Virus record (IMG/VR): IMGVR_UViG_3300024261_000188
Location: 1-20,446 of that record
DNA: 20,446 nt
Origin: a virus
Reading direction: 5' to 3' (one strand)
Shown here piece after piece: positions 8,504 through 17,601 of this stretch. Each line of letters starts with the position of its first letter. The stretch's first letter is position 1. The notes under the pieces were generated by a model, which ran no database searches, had not been told where the DNA came from, and worked only from the letters and a program-made list of their open reading frames with translations. Both the position numbers and the translations under genes were made by a program.

Positions 8504-8506
8504 AAA

Positions 8507-11014
8507 ATGTCATCTAAAAAATATGTTCTCAATCCAGATGGAAGTGTTACAAGAAAATCTGTAGATGAAATCGGACGTTCTATTGTAGAATCAATAAGCC
8601 CCAATCGTGCTTCAAATGATCAGATGTTAGGCTTTGACAACTTCGAGTCGTTAAGATCTGGTGGCAGTGTAAAGTCATCATCTGCTTTGATGTTGCCTCT
8701 TGGCCCTTTGTTGAAGAAGTACAAACCTTCAGCGATTAGTGAAGACAAAGATGGTTTACTGGAAAATAAGTCTTTTGGGTCTGATGACATCATACAATAT
8801 TACAATCAGTTTAATTCTATATTTAGTGATGAAAAAATTCATAAAAAAGTGTTTGCTGAAGAGCTTGAAATGCTTGCTGGGTTTGATGTTAATTCTATTG
8901 GAATTATAGATTTTAACGGGTCATTAGATTTAATAAAATTTAGTTTTATTTTAGATTATGTTTTAGAGTCTGTTTTGTATGTTGTTATTGCTGAGTTAAT
9001 TATGTCGTATCCTGGTGAGAATGTTTTCTATAGCTACTTTTATGACGTTTTAAATTATCCTAAATTTAGTAAAGATAAGCTTAAATTTGAGCCACTTGCA
9101 TACTTCCTTATAGGATTGAACGAATTTATTAATACAGACCCAAAGTTTGATGAGTTAATAAAAAACAAAATATTAAAAAAAGCAAATATAAACATATTCG
9201 ATATTGATTATAAATCTCCAAACGTTTTATGGACTATGTTATTAAACAATCTCGCTGATAATTTGTTTAGCTTGTCTAAATTGGAGCATAATAGAATAGG
9301 TCTTTTAATTAGAAAATTTCAAAAAGAATCTTATTGGCATAAAGAATTACTATACCGCGCAAAAGAAGATTCAATAGAGAATTGGGTCGACAAGTTGTTC
9401 GTAGAATTTAGTCAGTACTACTTTAAATTTATTATTGAAAGAATGCATATCGGTAGAATGATATGGCGTAGAAAAGTCAATATACAGACTAAAAAAACTA
9501 GTCTGATTACAGGAAGAAATCGATTATCGGAAGAAAGAAATATTAAATCAGATAGTAAAGACATGATAGTTTTCAAAAGAGAAGACAACTATAATTCTTA
9601 TTCTTGGAATCCAACTGTAGCAAGAGATTTAGGTAATAATACATTATCATTGACTTCTCTACCACAACTTTTAAAAACAAATTCTTATATTAAGAAAACA
9701 GTCTTACAAAAGCAAAAAATTCAACAGAACTTTGATGATTCAGATAAGAACGAGCAAAAAAGATTATCTCCGAAATTGGTAAAAGAAATAGAAAATCATT
9801 TAGATAATGAGTATATGCCTTTTTATTTTCATGATTTGAGAACAAATGAAATATTGGCCTTTCACGCATTTATCGATACAATATCTGACAGTTTTAGCCC
9901 TGAATACACATCATCAACAGGTTATGGCAGAATAGATGATGTAAAGCATTATGTAAAAACTACTAGGTCAATAAACGCCACATTTAGTCTTGTTTCATAT
10001 AATCAAGATGACCATGACTTAATGTGGTATCAAATAAACAAGATAGTATCTATGGTCTATCCTCAATGGTCTAAAGGAATAAAAATAAAAAAAAATAATA
10101 AAGATACAGCGCACGCTTATCCATTTACGCAAATGCCAACAGCATCGCCTTTAATAAGATTAAGAATTGGTGATGTAATAACGTCTAATTACAGCAAGGA
10201 AAATCTAGCAAGATTACACTCGGCTAAAAGACAAAAAAACAAAAATCCTAAAACTAAAAAATCAGAAGATTATTTTGAGGCATCACTTAAAATAAAAGAT
10301 AATGCTTATGCAATGCCTGTTTTTTATCCAGGAAGTGATAGAAGTAAGCTAGGTGAATCCAGAAGAGACAACGAAGACAAATATTTTGATAAAAAACCAA
10401 TATCTAAAGAAGAATATAATAACTTATCAAGTGAAAGTAAAAAGAAGTTTGTTGCGCCAAGAATGATTAGTAATAAAAACGATTCTGGTTTTGTAGATTT
10501 TCAATATTTCACTGACATGGATAATGAATTACATATCTTTCATACAGAACATCGAGTCAACGTAGTTGAGTCTGTAGATTCTAATTGTTTTGTTGCAGAA
10601 AGAGTTGATGATACTGGCAAAGCTATTAGTAAAAAATTCTACGTTGTCAAAGGTAATAACATAAAAATCACAAAAAGTAAAGAGTATAGAAACGCTGCGG
10701 GAAAAATTGTTGTAGATGCAAAGAGGCAAGGACGAATAAACAACCCATTTACAGCAGCGTATGAATCATCAAGGGGAGAAGGTTTAGCAGGATTTATAAC
10801 AAACTTAGATGTTAACTATAATGAGTCAACTTGGCAGACTGAGATTAAAGGTTCTAGGGCACCAATGATGGTTAAGTTAACAATTTCATTTGCACCGGTG
10901 CATGACATACCACCTGGACTTGATCATCTTGGCGAAATGAGGGCACCCGTTTACAATGTAGGGAGTATAAATAGAAAAATGTTTAGAACTCCTTACGATG
11001 ACATAGATAATTAA
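8507..11014 (+). CDS. Large baseplate or tail structural protein, probably tube-proximal
   Basis: 835 aa between the tape measure and the wedge gene. Two parts look conserved. About 430-530 holds MPFYFHDLRTNEILAFHAFI, ISDSFSPEYTSSTGYGRID and, later, VYPQWSKG, a pattern I associate with virion proteins of T4-like marine phages. About 760-835 holds WQTEIKGSRAPMMVKLTISF, then PVHDIPPGLDHLGEMRAPVY, a tube-fold-like beta segment similar to tube-initiator proteins that cap the baseplate. Residues about 141-170 are unusually hydrophobic (LIKFSFILDYVLESVLYVVI) but carry acidic residues, so a buried helix is likelier than a membrane span. A gp48/gp54-like role, starting tube growth on the hub, is inferred from position and C-terminus. 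The SD AGGA lies inside the preceding gene. Confidence 0.7.
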   Translation: MSSKKYVLNPDGSVTRKSVDEIGRSIVESISPNRASNDQMLGFDNFESLRSGGSVKSSSALMLPLGPLLKKYKPSAISEDKDGLLENKSFGSDDIIQYYNQFNSIFSDEKIHKKVFAEELEMLAGFDVNSIGIIDFNGSLDLIKFSFILDYVLESVLYVVIAELIMSYPGENVFYSYFYDVLNYPKFSKDKLKFEPLAYFLIGLNEFINTDPKFDELIKNKILKKANINIFDIDYKSPNVLWTMLLNNLADNLFSLSKLEHNRIGLLIRKFQKESYWHKELLYRAKEDSIENWVDKLFVEFSQYYFKFIIERMHIGRMIWRRKVNIQTKKTSLITGRNRLSEERNIKSDSKDMIVFKREDNYNSYSWNPTVARDLGNNTLSLTSLPQLLKTNSYIKKTVLQKQKIQQNFDDSDKNEQKRLSPKLVKEIENHLDNEYMPFYFHDLRTNEILAFHAFIDTISDSFSPEYTSSTGYGRIDDVKHYVKTTRSINATFSLVSYNQDDHDLMWYQINKIVSMVYPQWSKGIKIKKNNKDTAHAYPFTQMPTASPLIRLRIGDVITSNYSKENLARLHSAKRQKNKNPKTKKSEDYFEASLKIKDNAYAMPVFYPGSDRSKLGESRRDNEDKYFDKKPISKEEYNNLSSESKKKFVAPRMISNKNDSGFVDFQYFTDMDNELHIFHTEHRVNVVESVDSNCFVAERVDDTGKAISKKFYVVKGNNIKITKSKEYRNAAGKIVVDAKRQGRINNPFTAAYESSRGEGLAGFITNLDVNYNESTWQTEIKGSRAPMMVKLTISFAPVHDIPPGLDHLGEMRAPVYNVGSINRKMFRTPYDDIDN

Positions 11015-11025
11015 AGAGAATTAAA

Positions 11026-11307
11026 ATGGCAATATCTAGATTTGTAAGTATAAGAGGAAAAGAGTTAAACATATCAGGACTAATTTATAGAGCTGTAGTA
11101 AATGGCGAGATTGATGTAGACGTAAGAATATCTGAAGAAGGTAAACGTTTAGATCACTATGCACATGAATATTACGGAGATGCAGGAAATTGGTGGGTAA
11201 TTGCAGCTGCTAGTGGTATTGGTTGGTGGATGCAAATACCTGCTGGAACTTACTTGTTAATACCTACAAGTTTAGCGGAAATAGAAAGTCTTAAAGAGAG
11301 TTTATAA
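11026..11307 (+). CDS. LysM-like baseplate wedge protein (T4 gp53-like)
   Basis: This 93-aa protein has the small LysM-like pattern seen in phage baseplate proteins such as T4 gp53. RLDHYAHEYYGDAGNWWVIA (41-60) gives the first helix with the 'Y-Y-G-D' turn and the 'W-W-x-I-A' helix. GIGWWMQIPAGTYLLIPTS (64-82) ends in the typical 'I-P-x-G-T-x-L-x-I-P' strand. In gp53 and related proteins this fold joins wedge arms or attaches to tube and hub rather than binding cell wall. T4 gp53 is 196 aa, so this is a short version that keeps mainly the LysM domain. Its stop overlaps the start of the hub gene by one base (TAATG), implying translational coupling. The upstream SD (AGAGA) is weak. Confidence 0.8.
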   Translation: MAISRFVSIRGKELNISGLIYRAVVNGEIDVDVRISEEGKRLDHYAHEYYGDAGNWWVIAAASGIGWWMQIPAGTYLLIPTSLAEIESLKESL

Positions 11308-14300
11308 TGGCTAAAAATTCAATACCGAAGAAGTCAGAGATTGATAAGGTAAATGATAGAATAGTTAAAACAAACTATAAAAAGGCACAAAAAGCGCTAT
11401 CAAACTCTAGCTTTCACGGATACGTCCCATCAGCATCTGAAGATGAAATATTAAAGCTTTCTTTAACACCAACACTTGAAGCGACTAAAATAAAAAACGT
11501 TGCTAGATTTCTAAAAACAATTTCAGATATAATGCAGTCTATGACTACAAAAGGGTTTACTACCTTTGAAATAGTATCGTTTATTGCGTCAGAGATAAAT
11601 AAGTTTGGCGGGGATAAAGGAAAAATAATTGATTTCTTAGAATCTTCATATACAATAATACACTCAGACTACAGCAATGATTTGTCTAAAAAGTATTTAA
11701 ACAATGTAAGAAGAATTTTATTTAATCATGCCAAAGAAGAAGATTTCGGAGCCTATACAGATATTGGTTATAGATTAATAGGTATTAATCCAAAAGTAAA
11801 CAGAGATATAAAAACATTGTGCATATCAAAAAATGCAAACATTGTAAATAAAATATCACAGGCAACAGTTTCACCTGTTATACCAAAAAAAATAAAGTCT
11901 ATATTTGATAGTTATTATAACAATATTAATATTAACAAAAATATAAAAAACCCAACTAAAAACAATCCTTCTTACTCTAGTATAATGATAACAAACCCAG
12001 ATGTCAAAGTAGGATCTAGAAACGCTATTGAACTGTCTACGTTTTTCAACTCAGTAAGTAATGTAGAATTCGATAGAGCGTATCCCTATTTTAATGCTGA
12101 ATTTATTATTCCTAACTATTCAAAGCAAGATGCTAATGCAATAATTAAGGCAGCTTCGATTAACCAGTTTATTCATGGAACAATAGACAGTAGTAAAACA
12201 ACACAAAATTATAAAAATCTTGAAGGCGGTAATGTAGAAAGAGAAAATTTAAACAAAGGTGAAAAAGTTATAAAGACAAACATGTCACTCTTTACGTCAC
12301 CACAAACTATGACTAATCTAGACGAAGATATTGGCCATAGTTCAAATAAAAGCAGAAAGTCTCTAAGACTCACTTCTGTAAAAGATTCTACACAACCTTT
12401 TATGACTTTAAAAAGTTTGTCAATTAATGTTTCACCTACTAAAGGTCTTATGTCTTTCAAGACTGGAAAATTAAGTTTGACTTTGCACGACAGAAGTAGA
12501 CTACCAGACATTGCGCCTTTTGTAAAACATGATTTGTTTGGCGCTTTTGGCGCTGAGATTGTTCTAGAATATGGTTGGTCTCATCTAGATGAAGAAAACC
12601 CTGAAGAAAATCCTTTGGGCGCATTTATTGGTAACTCAAGATCAAAAGAAGTTTACATGATAACAAATAGCAGTTTTTCTATGGATCAAACTGGTATGAT
12701 AAATATTGACCTATCTATTTCAATGAAGGGCGCAAGCTTATTAAAAAATACAGAAATAAGCTTTGTGTCTTCAAATCGAATTAAAGAAGCTTCTTTGAAA
12801 TCAATACTAACAACAATCACAAGCTGCAGAATGAGTCTAGGTCTAGAGTCAGAAGTGAGTATACATTCAAGATTTTCAAAAACAGACATATTAAACCCAG
12901 TTAAAACAATAACTTCTTCAGTCGCAAAAGAAATAATTGCTTTTAGAATGAATAGTTTTTTTCTTACACATAAAAATATCACATCAAACTTAAGCGTAAA
13001 AAAGCTTGATGATGATAATGGTAAACAAAGATATTTAGTTGAGGTTAATGATGATAACACGTTAAGAGATAAACAAGATTTATTCTTAAAACTAATTTTT
13101 GGAAGTAAACTAAATGATATTAATAGTGATGAAGAAAGGACTATCTCTTCCGATGAAGATGAAGAAACCGTAAGATCTCTTTTAAATCAGATTTTAATAT
13201 CATTTAGCGAGCTTCATAAAGTTGCTGAAACGTTGTTGCAACAAGATACTCAAGAAGAAGATAATGAAGCTGCTATACTAGAAACAATTGTCGGAGGTAT
13301 AGACTTTGTAGATCCTTACTACCCAGTTGATAAAGGGTTTTATGAAAGCATAAGTGAACATGCATCTTTTGTCTCTTTGGGCTCAATTGTCAGCTCTTTG
13401 ATTCAAACACATGTCGTAAATAAGACACCATCCGATTTTGATGAAGTACAAACAATATTTTACTCTTCAAATCAATTCGCTGCTGGCATGAGATTTAAAA
13501 ACTTGGCAACGTTTCTTGTGCCCAAAGAAGAGTTAAAATCTTTTATAAAAAAAGAAATAAAAAAAGAAATAACAGACAATAGAGGTAAAACTACAAAAGG
13601 CGTAACAGTTGTGACTATAGAGTCAATTATTTCACAAATTATAAACAGATTTATTATTAATAAAAACAACGTAAACTATGGTCTTACTGATCTTTACAAA
13701 AACGAAAATAATTCAGTAGTTACTGTACACAAAGATCAAGATGTTCATGAAAAAAGTCTTAAACGTAAATTACATAAAATATATTATCCGAATTTTAAAG
13801 GAAATATAACTTCAAGTACAAATAATTGTACTTTCAAAGTTCCTACAATTAAATTTTCCTTTGACTGTGTATCTTCTTCTAACAAACACAAAGAAAACTC
13901 TAAGTCTATTTTGAGAATATCGATATATGACGAAAACGATTCTCCATACGACACAGTGTCAAGTGTGTTGGAAAGTCTATATACAGATGACTTTACAAAA
14001 AAAGTTAGCTCAATAGCGAAAATAAATTCAAAATATCAAAGTTTAGGATCAAAAGCGTTATACAAGAAAAAAATGGATAATGAATTTGAAGCTTTAATTG
14101 CTGAAAAATACATCATTACAAAAGGCAACAACTATGAATTCAATCCACTTGCAAAAGTATCATCTATTAACAAACAAAGCGGAATCAAAAATTTCTACAA
14201 AAGTCTGTTCCCGTCAATGACTTTCGGCACACAACACACAGCAATGCTTTCAGCAAATGTATCTACTGTTAATGATAATAAGCTTGCAACTGTCTATATA

Positions 14301-17300
14301 ACAAGAGCTGATAGAAATAATCAAAGTGAAATAAACTCCAGAGTAAAAACTAACTTGCCGCTCAGAGTCATGCCAACGCAAGCTTCTATAGAGACTTTTG
14401 GATGCCCTTGGATAAACTTCGGTCAATTTATTTTCTTAGACTTTGATACCGGTACGACAATAGATAATAAATACGCAGTCACAGGTATCACACATAATTT
14501 CTCTCCAGGTAAATTTTCTACTAGCCTTACACTTTCATACGGTGATGTATACGGTCAATATGAGTCTGCCGCTGATATGATAGAATCGATAATACCTTCT
14601 TTAAGCGTGCAAAAAGAATCTAGTATTAATTTAAATAATAATGAAAGTAATGAAAACAATTCTAAAGATATTATTATTTACGGCGCCAAATATAGAGAAA
14701 ATGATTTTTATAAACCTTCACACAGTCCATCTAATGCTGCGCTGGTAAGATCTAATAGAAAACAAGGTGTCATTGAGTATGTAAATCCTATTAACAGCAA
14801 GTTTTCAAATAGCCCGCTCATGTTAATGTTCTTTGATAATACATACGCAAAAAAAGCAATCAAGTCTGAACATTATAAAGAAACACTATATAAAGATTAT
14901 AAAACTTCACCCAATCCAATAATTAGCGCATTCAACAGTATATTCAAGGCAGATATGTATCATCAATTAGATTTACATGCAGAAGCGCTGCCCAAAGATA
15001 ATAAACTACCATTTGTATTTAATACTTTAAATAAAGCTAGACAAGAATTTAAAGAAGATGGGAGTTATAAGACGAAAAAACTTTTAGTCTCGCAAAAATC
15101 ACAGACTTTGAAAGTTAGCATAAAAAACCCAGGCATTATGTTTGGAGAAAAGTCCGAGAAAATTAATTTAAATAAAATATCTCCTAACTTTATACTGCAA
15201 TCTCAAAATGTGTGGATAGAAAAAATAAAGAAAGAAGATCAAGGGAGCTCACCTAATACCGAAAATTTCAAAGGATCAAACAGATTGTTTATTGATCTTC
15301 ATGAACACATAAATAAAGTTTACAAACTGCAGGATGATAACTTTTTTACACTAAAGACTAGAATGTTGACGCTTAAAGATTTCTTAAGTGAAGACTTTGC
15401 TGACAATCAATACGAGAAAGTTGTAACCAGAGTTGTTGGCTTCAAGTTTGGGCGTCAAGTAGAGCACAAATCTGGAACCATCAACAAAAAATTCGCAGAT
15501 GCAGAAGATTTTCTCAGGGTTAAAAAACCAAAAACAACGAAGAGTAAAATTCATGGTTATGGCAAAGATCACATAGTTACATATGAATTAGTAGAACAAT
15601 CGCCAGTTAGAAAGAAGATAAAAGAAATAAACGAAAATCTCAAAAATGGAGACATTTTAGAAATTAATGTTGGAAAGGCAAAAAAAATCCTCGACAATGA
15701 TTATAGGCTTTCATATATAAAATCATACAATATTTTCAAAACTTTCGATGTATCTTTTGAAACTAATATTGAAGTAAAAATTAACTTAACAAAAGCAGCT
15801 ATAAATAACAACGAACTTCTGAGTCAAGAAGGAATAATGTTCTATAATGCTACGCTTAATCAAGATATCTTGAAAAGAGTATATGACGAAACTGCTATCA
15901 CAACTATTAAAGTTTTGCATGGCGGGACGCCTCAAGCAAAATTGTTAATAATTGTAACAGAATATGATATAATTGATGGCTTTGTAGATTACAATAAAAA
16001 AGGGACGGGAAACATTAACTTAGTTAATCCGCTATTTACTATTGCAACAATATTTGACAAGAACTTCTTTGGTAAAGACCCAAAAATGCCTGGGTATCAA
16101 TTTAATTCTGGAAAACCTGAAAATCATGATGGCGTTAATGACGCTATGCCGTCATCAAAAACAACATCATACGAAGTAAAGCTTTCTTCGTTCTATGAAT
16201 ACATTACAGAAAAGATTGCCAAGTTTATTAGCGCTGATGGTGATAATAAAAAAGAATTTACCTTGTATAAACATAATTTTGATAAAAAAATTCTTGGACA
16301 ACGCGTAGCAAATGAAAAATCAAAAGACATTAAAAGCGACATTATAAAAATAAAACATAGTGTTAATTACGAACCTGCTGTCAATCAGTTTTTTAGTCGT
16401 TTGAAAAGTAGTATATCGAGTCTAGACAGCAAAGACTTACATTCCCTCTCGGTGGAGCCAATTAGTTGGAATGAAGAAATTAGTGATCCATCAAAAGTCA
16501 AGTCAGTGCCGGCAATAGTTACAGCGTCAACAGAAGAGTATAGAGGTATTAAAAAGAAGAATCTTCCGCCGGCGCAAAAGAAGAATCTTAACTTGATGGT
16601 GATGGAGGTGTGGGTGCCGCCTGCAAACGTAAACACAGGGACAATGACTTCTGCAGATGGTTTTAATGTTTCAGAATCGTTTAATTATAAAAAGCTCGAA
16701 GAATCGTTTAAAACTGCGCATAAAGACATCATCAGCGCAAAGGCTGAGTATGACAAACTATTCCCGCTAGATAACTCTAAAACTTTTGTAGACATAAGAT
16801 CAGTTAAACAAGGAACACCGCAAGCAGGAAAGTTTTTAGATGTAAAAATTAGTGATCTGGCGATACAACATTCTACACCTGATTCTGCAGTGTTAGATAA
16901 AGAAACAAAAGTTCAAATTGAATACGCCAAATCCATAGTAAATAACATAAAAACAGTCGGAGAAACTCAACAGAGAAGAATAAAAATACAGCCAGCGTTG
17001 TTTTATTTGTTAAAATATGCAGCTTCGTTAACTTTAAAAAACAAGCCTGGAGCATTTGATAAAATTTATATAAATTCAGGAGGAGATATTCCTTTGTATT
17101 TAGTAACTTTTAGAAACAATTCTTTAACAATAAGACATGATAGTGGCTATGGAGCCGACGTAATGATATACAAGGGTAATAAACCATTACAGTTAACAGA
17201 AAACGCTGAGAATGACGCAAATAAAGATGCTGTTAATCAAATAATATGGTTTTTCCTTAAAACGTGTAAAGAGTTAGGTTCAACTGGTATTGGAGCAGAT

Positions 17301-17564
17301 TTTAATTATGATAAGGGAAAAGCTTTCCATGTAGATATAGCGTCTAAAAACAAAGACTTAAGCTCAGGTAACTACAGTAATAAAGAAATATCTATAAAAT
17401 ACGGTGGCAAACAAGAAGTTCTCTCTATAGCAAAATTAATAAAAAAAGTAAAGATAACCAAGAACAGTCGATATTGGGGGAAGGACAATGAAGGTAAGCA
17501 CACAGCGCATGGAGCGCCTGCGTCCTTAAAAGATATTTTTCAAAACAAAAAAGTAAAAAAATAA
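11307..17564 (+). CDS. Giant baseplate hub protein with C-terminal M15-type peptidase domain
   Basis: 2085 aa. Residues about 370-480 and 1000-1095 carry hub-like segments. The second includes RVMPTQASIETFGCPWINFG, FLDFDTGTT, YAVTGITHNFSPGKF and YGDVYGQYESAADM, the gp27/VgrG-type pattern found in phage hub proteins. Residues about 1100-1880 are unassigned. Residues about 1890-2020 form an M15-like peptidase: SGGD near 1923, RHDSGYGAD with H1944 and D1951 ('H-x6-D'), GSTGIGADF, and FHVDIA with H2008 and D2010. H1944, D1951 and H2008 can bind zinc; D2002 or D2010 could serve as the acid/base. The hub tip would cut peptide cross-links of the cell wall during injection, taking the place of the lysozyme of T4 gp5. 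A basic tail (2025-2085) follows. Start is fixed by the TAATG overlap with the wedge gene. Confidence 0.85.
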   Translation: MAKNSIPKKSEIDKVNDRIVKTNYKKAQKALSNSSFHGYVPSASEDEILKLSLTPTLEATKIKNVARFLKTISDIMQSMTTKGFTTFEIVSFIASEINKFGGDKGKIIDFLESSYTIIHSDYSNDLSKKYLNNVRRILFNHAKEEDFGAYTDIGYRLIGINPKVNRDIKTLCISKNANIVNKISQATVSPVIPKKIKSIFDSYYNNININKNIKNPTKNNPSYSSIMITNPDVKVGSRNAIELSTFFNSVSNVEFDRAYPYFNAEFIIPNYSKQDANAIIKAASINQFIHGTIDSSKTTQNYKNLEGGNVERENLNKGEKVIKTNMSLFTSPQTMTNLDEDIGHSSNKSRKSLRLTSVKDSTQPFMTLKSLSINVSPTKGLMSFKTGKLSLTLHDRSRLPDIAPFVKHDLFGAFGAEIVLEYGWSHLDEENPEENPLGAFIGNSRSKEVYMITNSSFSMDQTGMINIDLSISMKGASLLKNTEISFVSSNRIKEASLKSILTTITSCRMSLGLESEVSIHSRFSKTDILNPVKTITSSVAKEIIAFRMNSFFLTHKNITSNLSVKKLDDDNGKQRYLVEVNDDNTLRDKQDLFLKLIFGSKLNDINSDEERTISSDEDEETVRSLLNQILISFSELHKVAETLLQQDTQEEDNEAAILETIVGGIDFVDPYYPVDKGFYESISEHASFVSLGSIVSSLIQTHVVNKTPSDFDEVQTIFYSSNQFAAGMRFKNLATFLVPKEELKSFIKKEIKKEITDNRGKTTKGVTVVTIESIISQIINRFIINKNNVNYGLTDLYKNENNSVVTVHKDQDVHEKSLKRKLHKIYYPNFKGNITSSTNNCTFKVPTIKFSFDCVSSSNKHKENSKSILRISIYDENDSPYDTVSSVLESLYTDDFTKKVSSIAKINSKYQSLGSKALYKKKMDNEFEALIAEKYIITKGNNYEFNPLAKVSSINKQSGIKNFYKSLFPSMTFGTQHTAMLSANVSTVNDNKLATVYITRADRNNQSEINSRVKTNLPLRVMPTQASIETFGCPWINFGQFIFLDFDTGTTIDNKYAVTGITHNFSPGKFSTSLTLSYGDVYGQYESAADMIESIIPSLSVQKESSINLNNNESNENNSKDIIIYGAKYRENDFYKPSHSPSNAALVRSNRKQGVIEYVNPINSKFSNSPLMLMFFDNTYAKKAIKSEHYKETLYKDYKTSPNPIISAFNSIFKADMYHQLDLHAEALPKDNKLPFVFNTLNKARQEFKEDGSYKTKKLLVSQKSQTLKVSIKNPGIMFGEKSEKINLNKISPNFILQSQNVWIEKIKKEDQGSSPNTENFKGSNRLFIDLHEHINKVYKLQDDNFFTLKTRMLTLKDFLSEDFADNQYEKVVTRVVGFKFGRQVEHKSGTINKKFADAEDFLRVKKPKTTKSKIHGYGKDHIVTYELVEQSPVRKKIKEINENLKNGDILEINVGKAKKILDNDYRLSYIKSYNIFKTFDVSFETNIEVKINLTKAAINNNELLSQEGIMFYNATLNQDILKRVYDETAITTIKVLHGGTPQAKLLIIVTEYDIIDGFVDYNKKGTGNINLVNPLFTIATIFDKNFFGKDPKMPGYQFNSGKPENHDGVNDAMPSSKTTSYEVKLSSFYEYITEKIAKFISADGDNKKEFTLYKHNFDKKILGQRVANEKSKDIKSDIIKIKHSVNYEPAVNQFFSRLKSSISSLDSKDLHSLSVEPISWNEEISDPSKVKSVPAIVTASTEEYRGIKKKNLPPAQKKNLNLMVMEVWVPPANVNTGTMTSADGFNVSESFNYKKLEESFKTAHKDIISAKAEYDKLFPLDNSKTFVDIRSVKQGTPQAGKFLDVKISDLAIQHSTPDSAVLDKETKVQIEYAKSIVNNIKTVGETQQRRIKIQPALFYLLKYAASLTLKNKPGAFDKIYINSGGDIPLYLVTFRNNSLTIRHDSGYGADVMIYKGNKPLQLTENAENDANKDAVNQIIWFFLKTCKELGSTGIGADFNYDKGKAFHVDIASKNKDLSSGNYSNKEISIKYGGKQEVLSIAKLIKKVKITKNSRYWGKDNEGKHTAHGAPASLKDIFQNKKVKK

Positions 17565-17592
17565 ATTTGTAAAATATTGTTTTGAAAAATAT
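17533..17592 (+). repeat. Perfect 16-bp inverted repeat around the hub stop codon
   Basis: ATATTTTTCAAAACAA (17533-17548) is the exact reverse complement of TTGTTTTGAAAAATAT (17577-17592), with a 28-base AT-rich spacer that holds the hub stop codon. The right arm overlaps the -10 element of the candidate polymerase promoter. No T-run follows the right arm, so a classic intrinsic terminator is not seen. It could be an operator, an RNA processing or stabilising hairpin, or a weak pause site. Confidence 0.75.
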
Positions 17593-17595
17593 AAT
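17567..17595 (+). promoter_or_regulatory. Sigma70-like promoter before the polymerase gene
   Basis: TTGTAA (17567-17572) and a consensus TATAAT (17590-17595) are separated by 17 bases. The expected transcription start lies six to seven bases after TATAAT, at or next to the ATG at 17602, so the mRNA would have almost no leader. The right arm of the 16-bp inverted repeat overlaps the spacer and the first bases of the -10. AT-rich DNA gives false hits, but spacing and -10 are both ideal. Confidence 0.45.
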
Positions 17596-17601
17596 GTATA
17601 T

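Noticed and set aside
8929-9020. Possible membrane helix in the 835-aa protein
   Set aside because: The hydrophobic stretch contains Asp and Glu residues and stands alone in an otherwise soluble virion-like protein; a buried helix fits better.
12209-13060. Two antisense open frames of 100 and 124 codons opposite the hub gene
   Set aside because: Low-complexity hydrophobic translations, no start signals, and full overlap with the hub gene.
17533-17592. Intrinsic terminator after the hub gene
   Set aside because: The stem is nearly all A-T and no T-run follows the right arm on the + strand, so a standard terminator is not supported.
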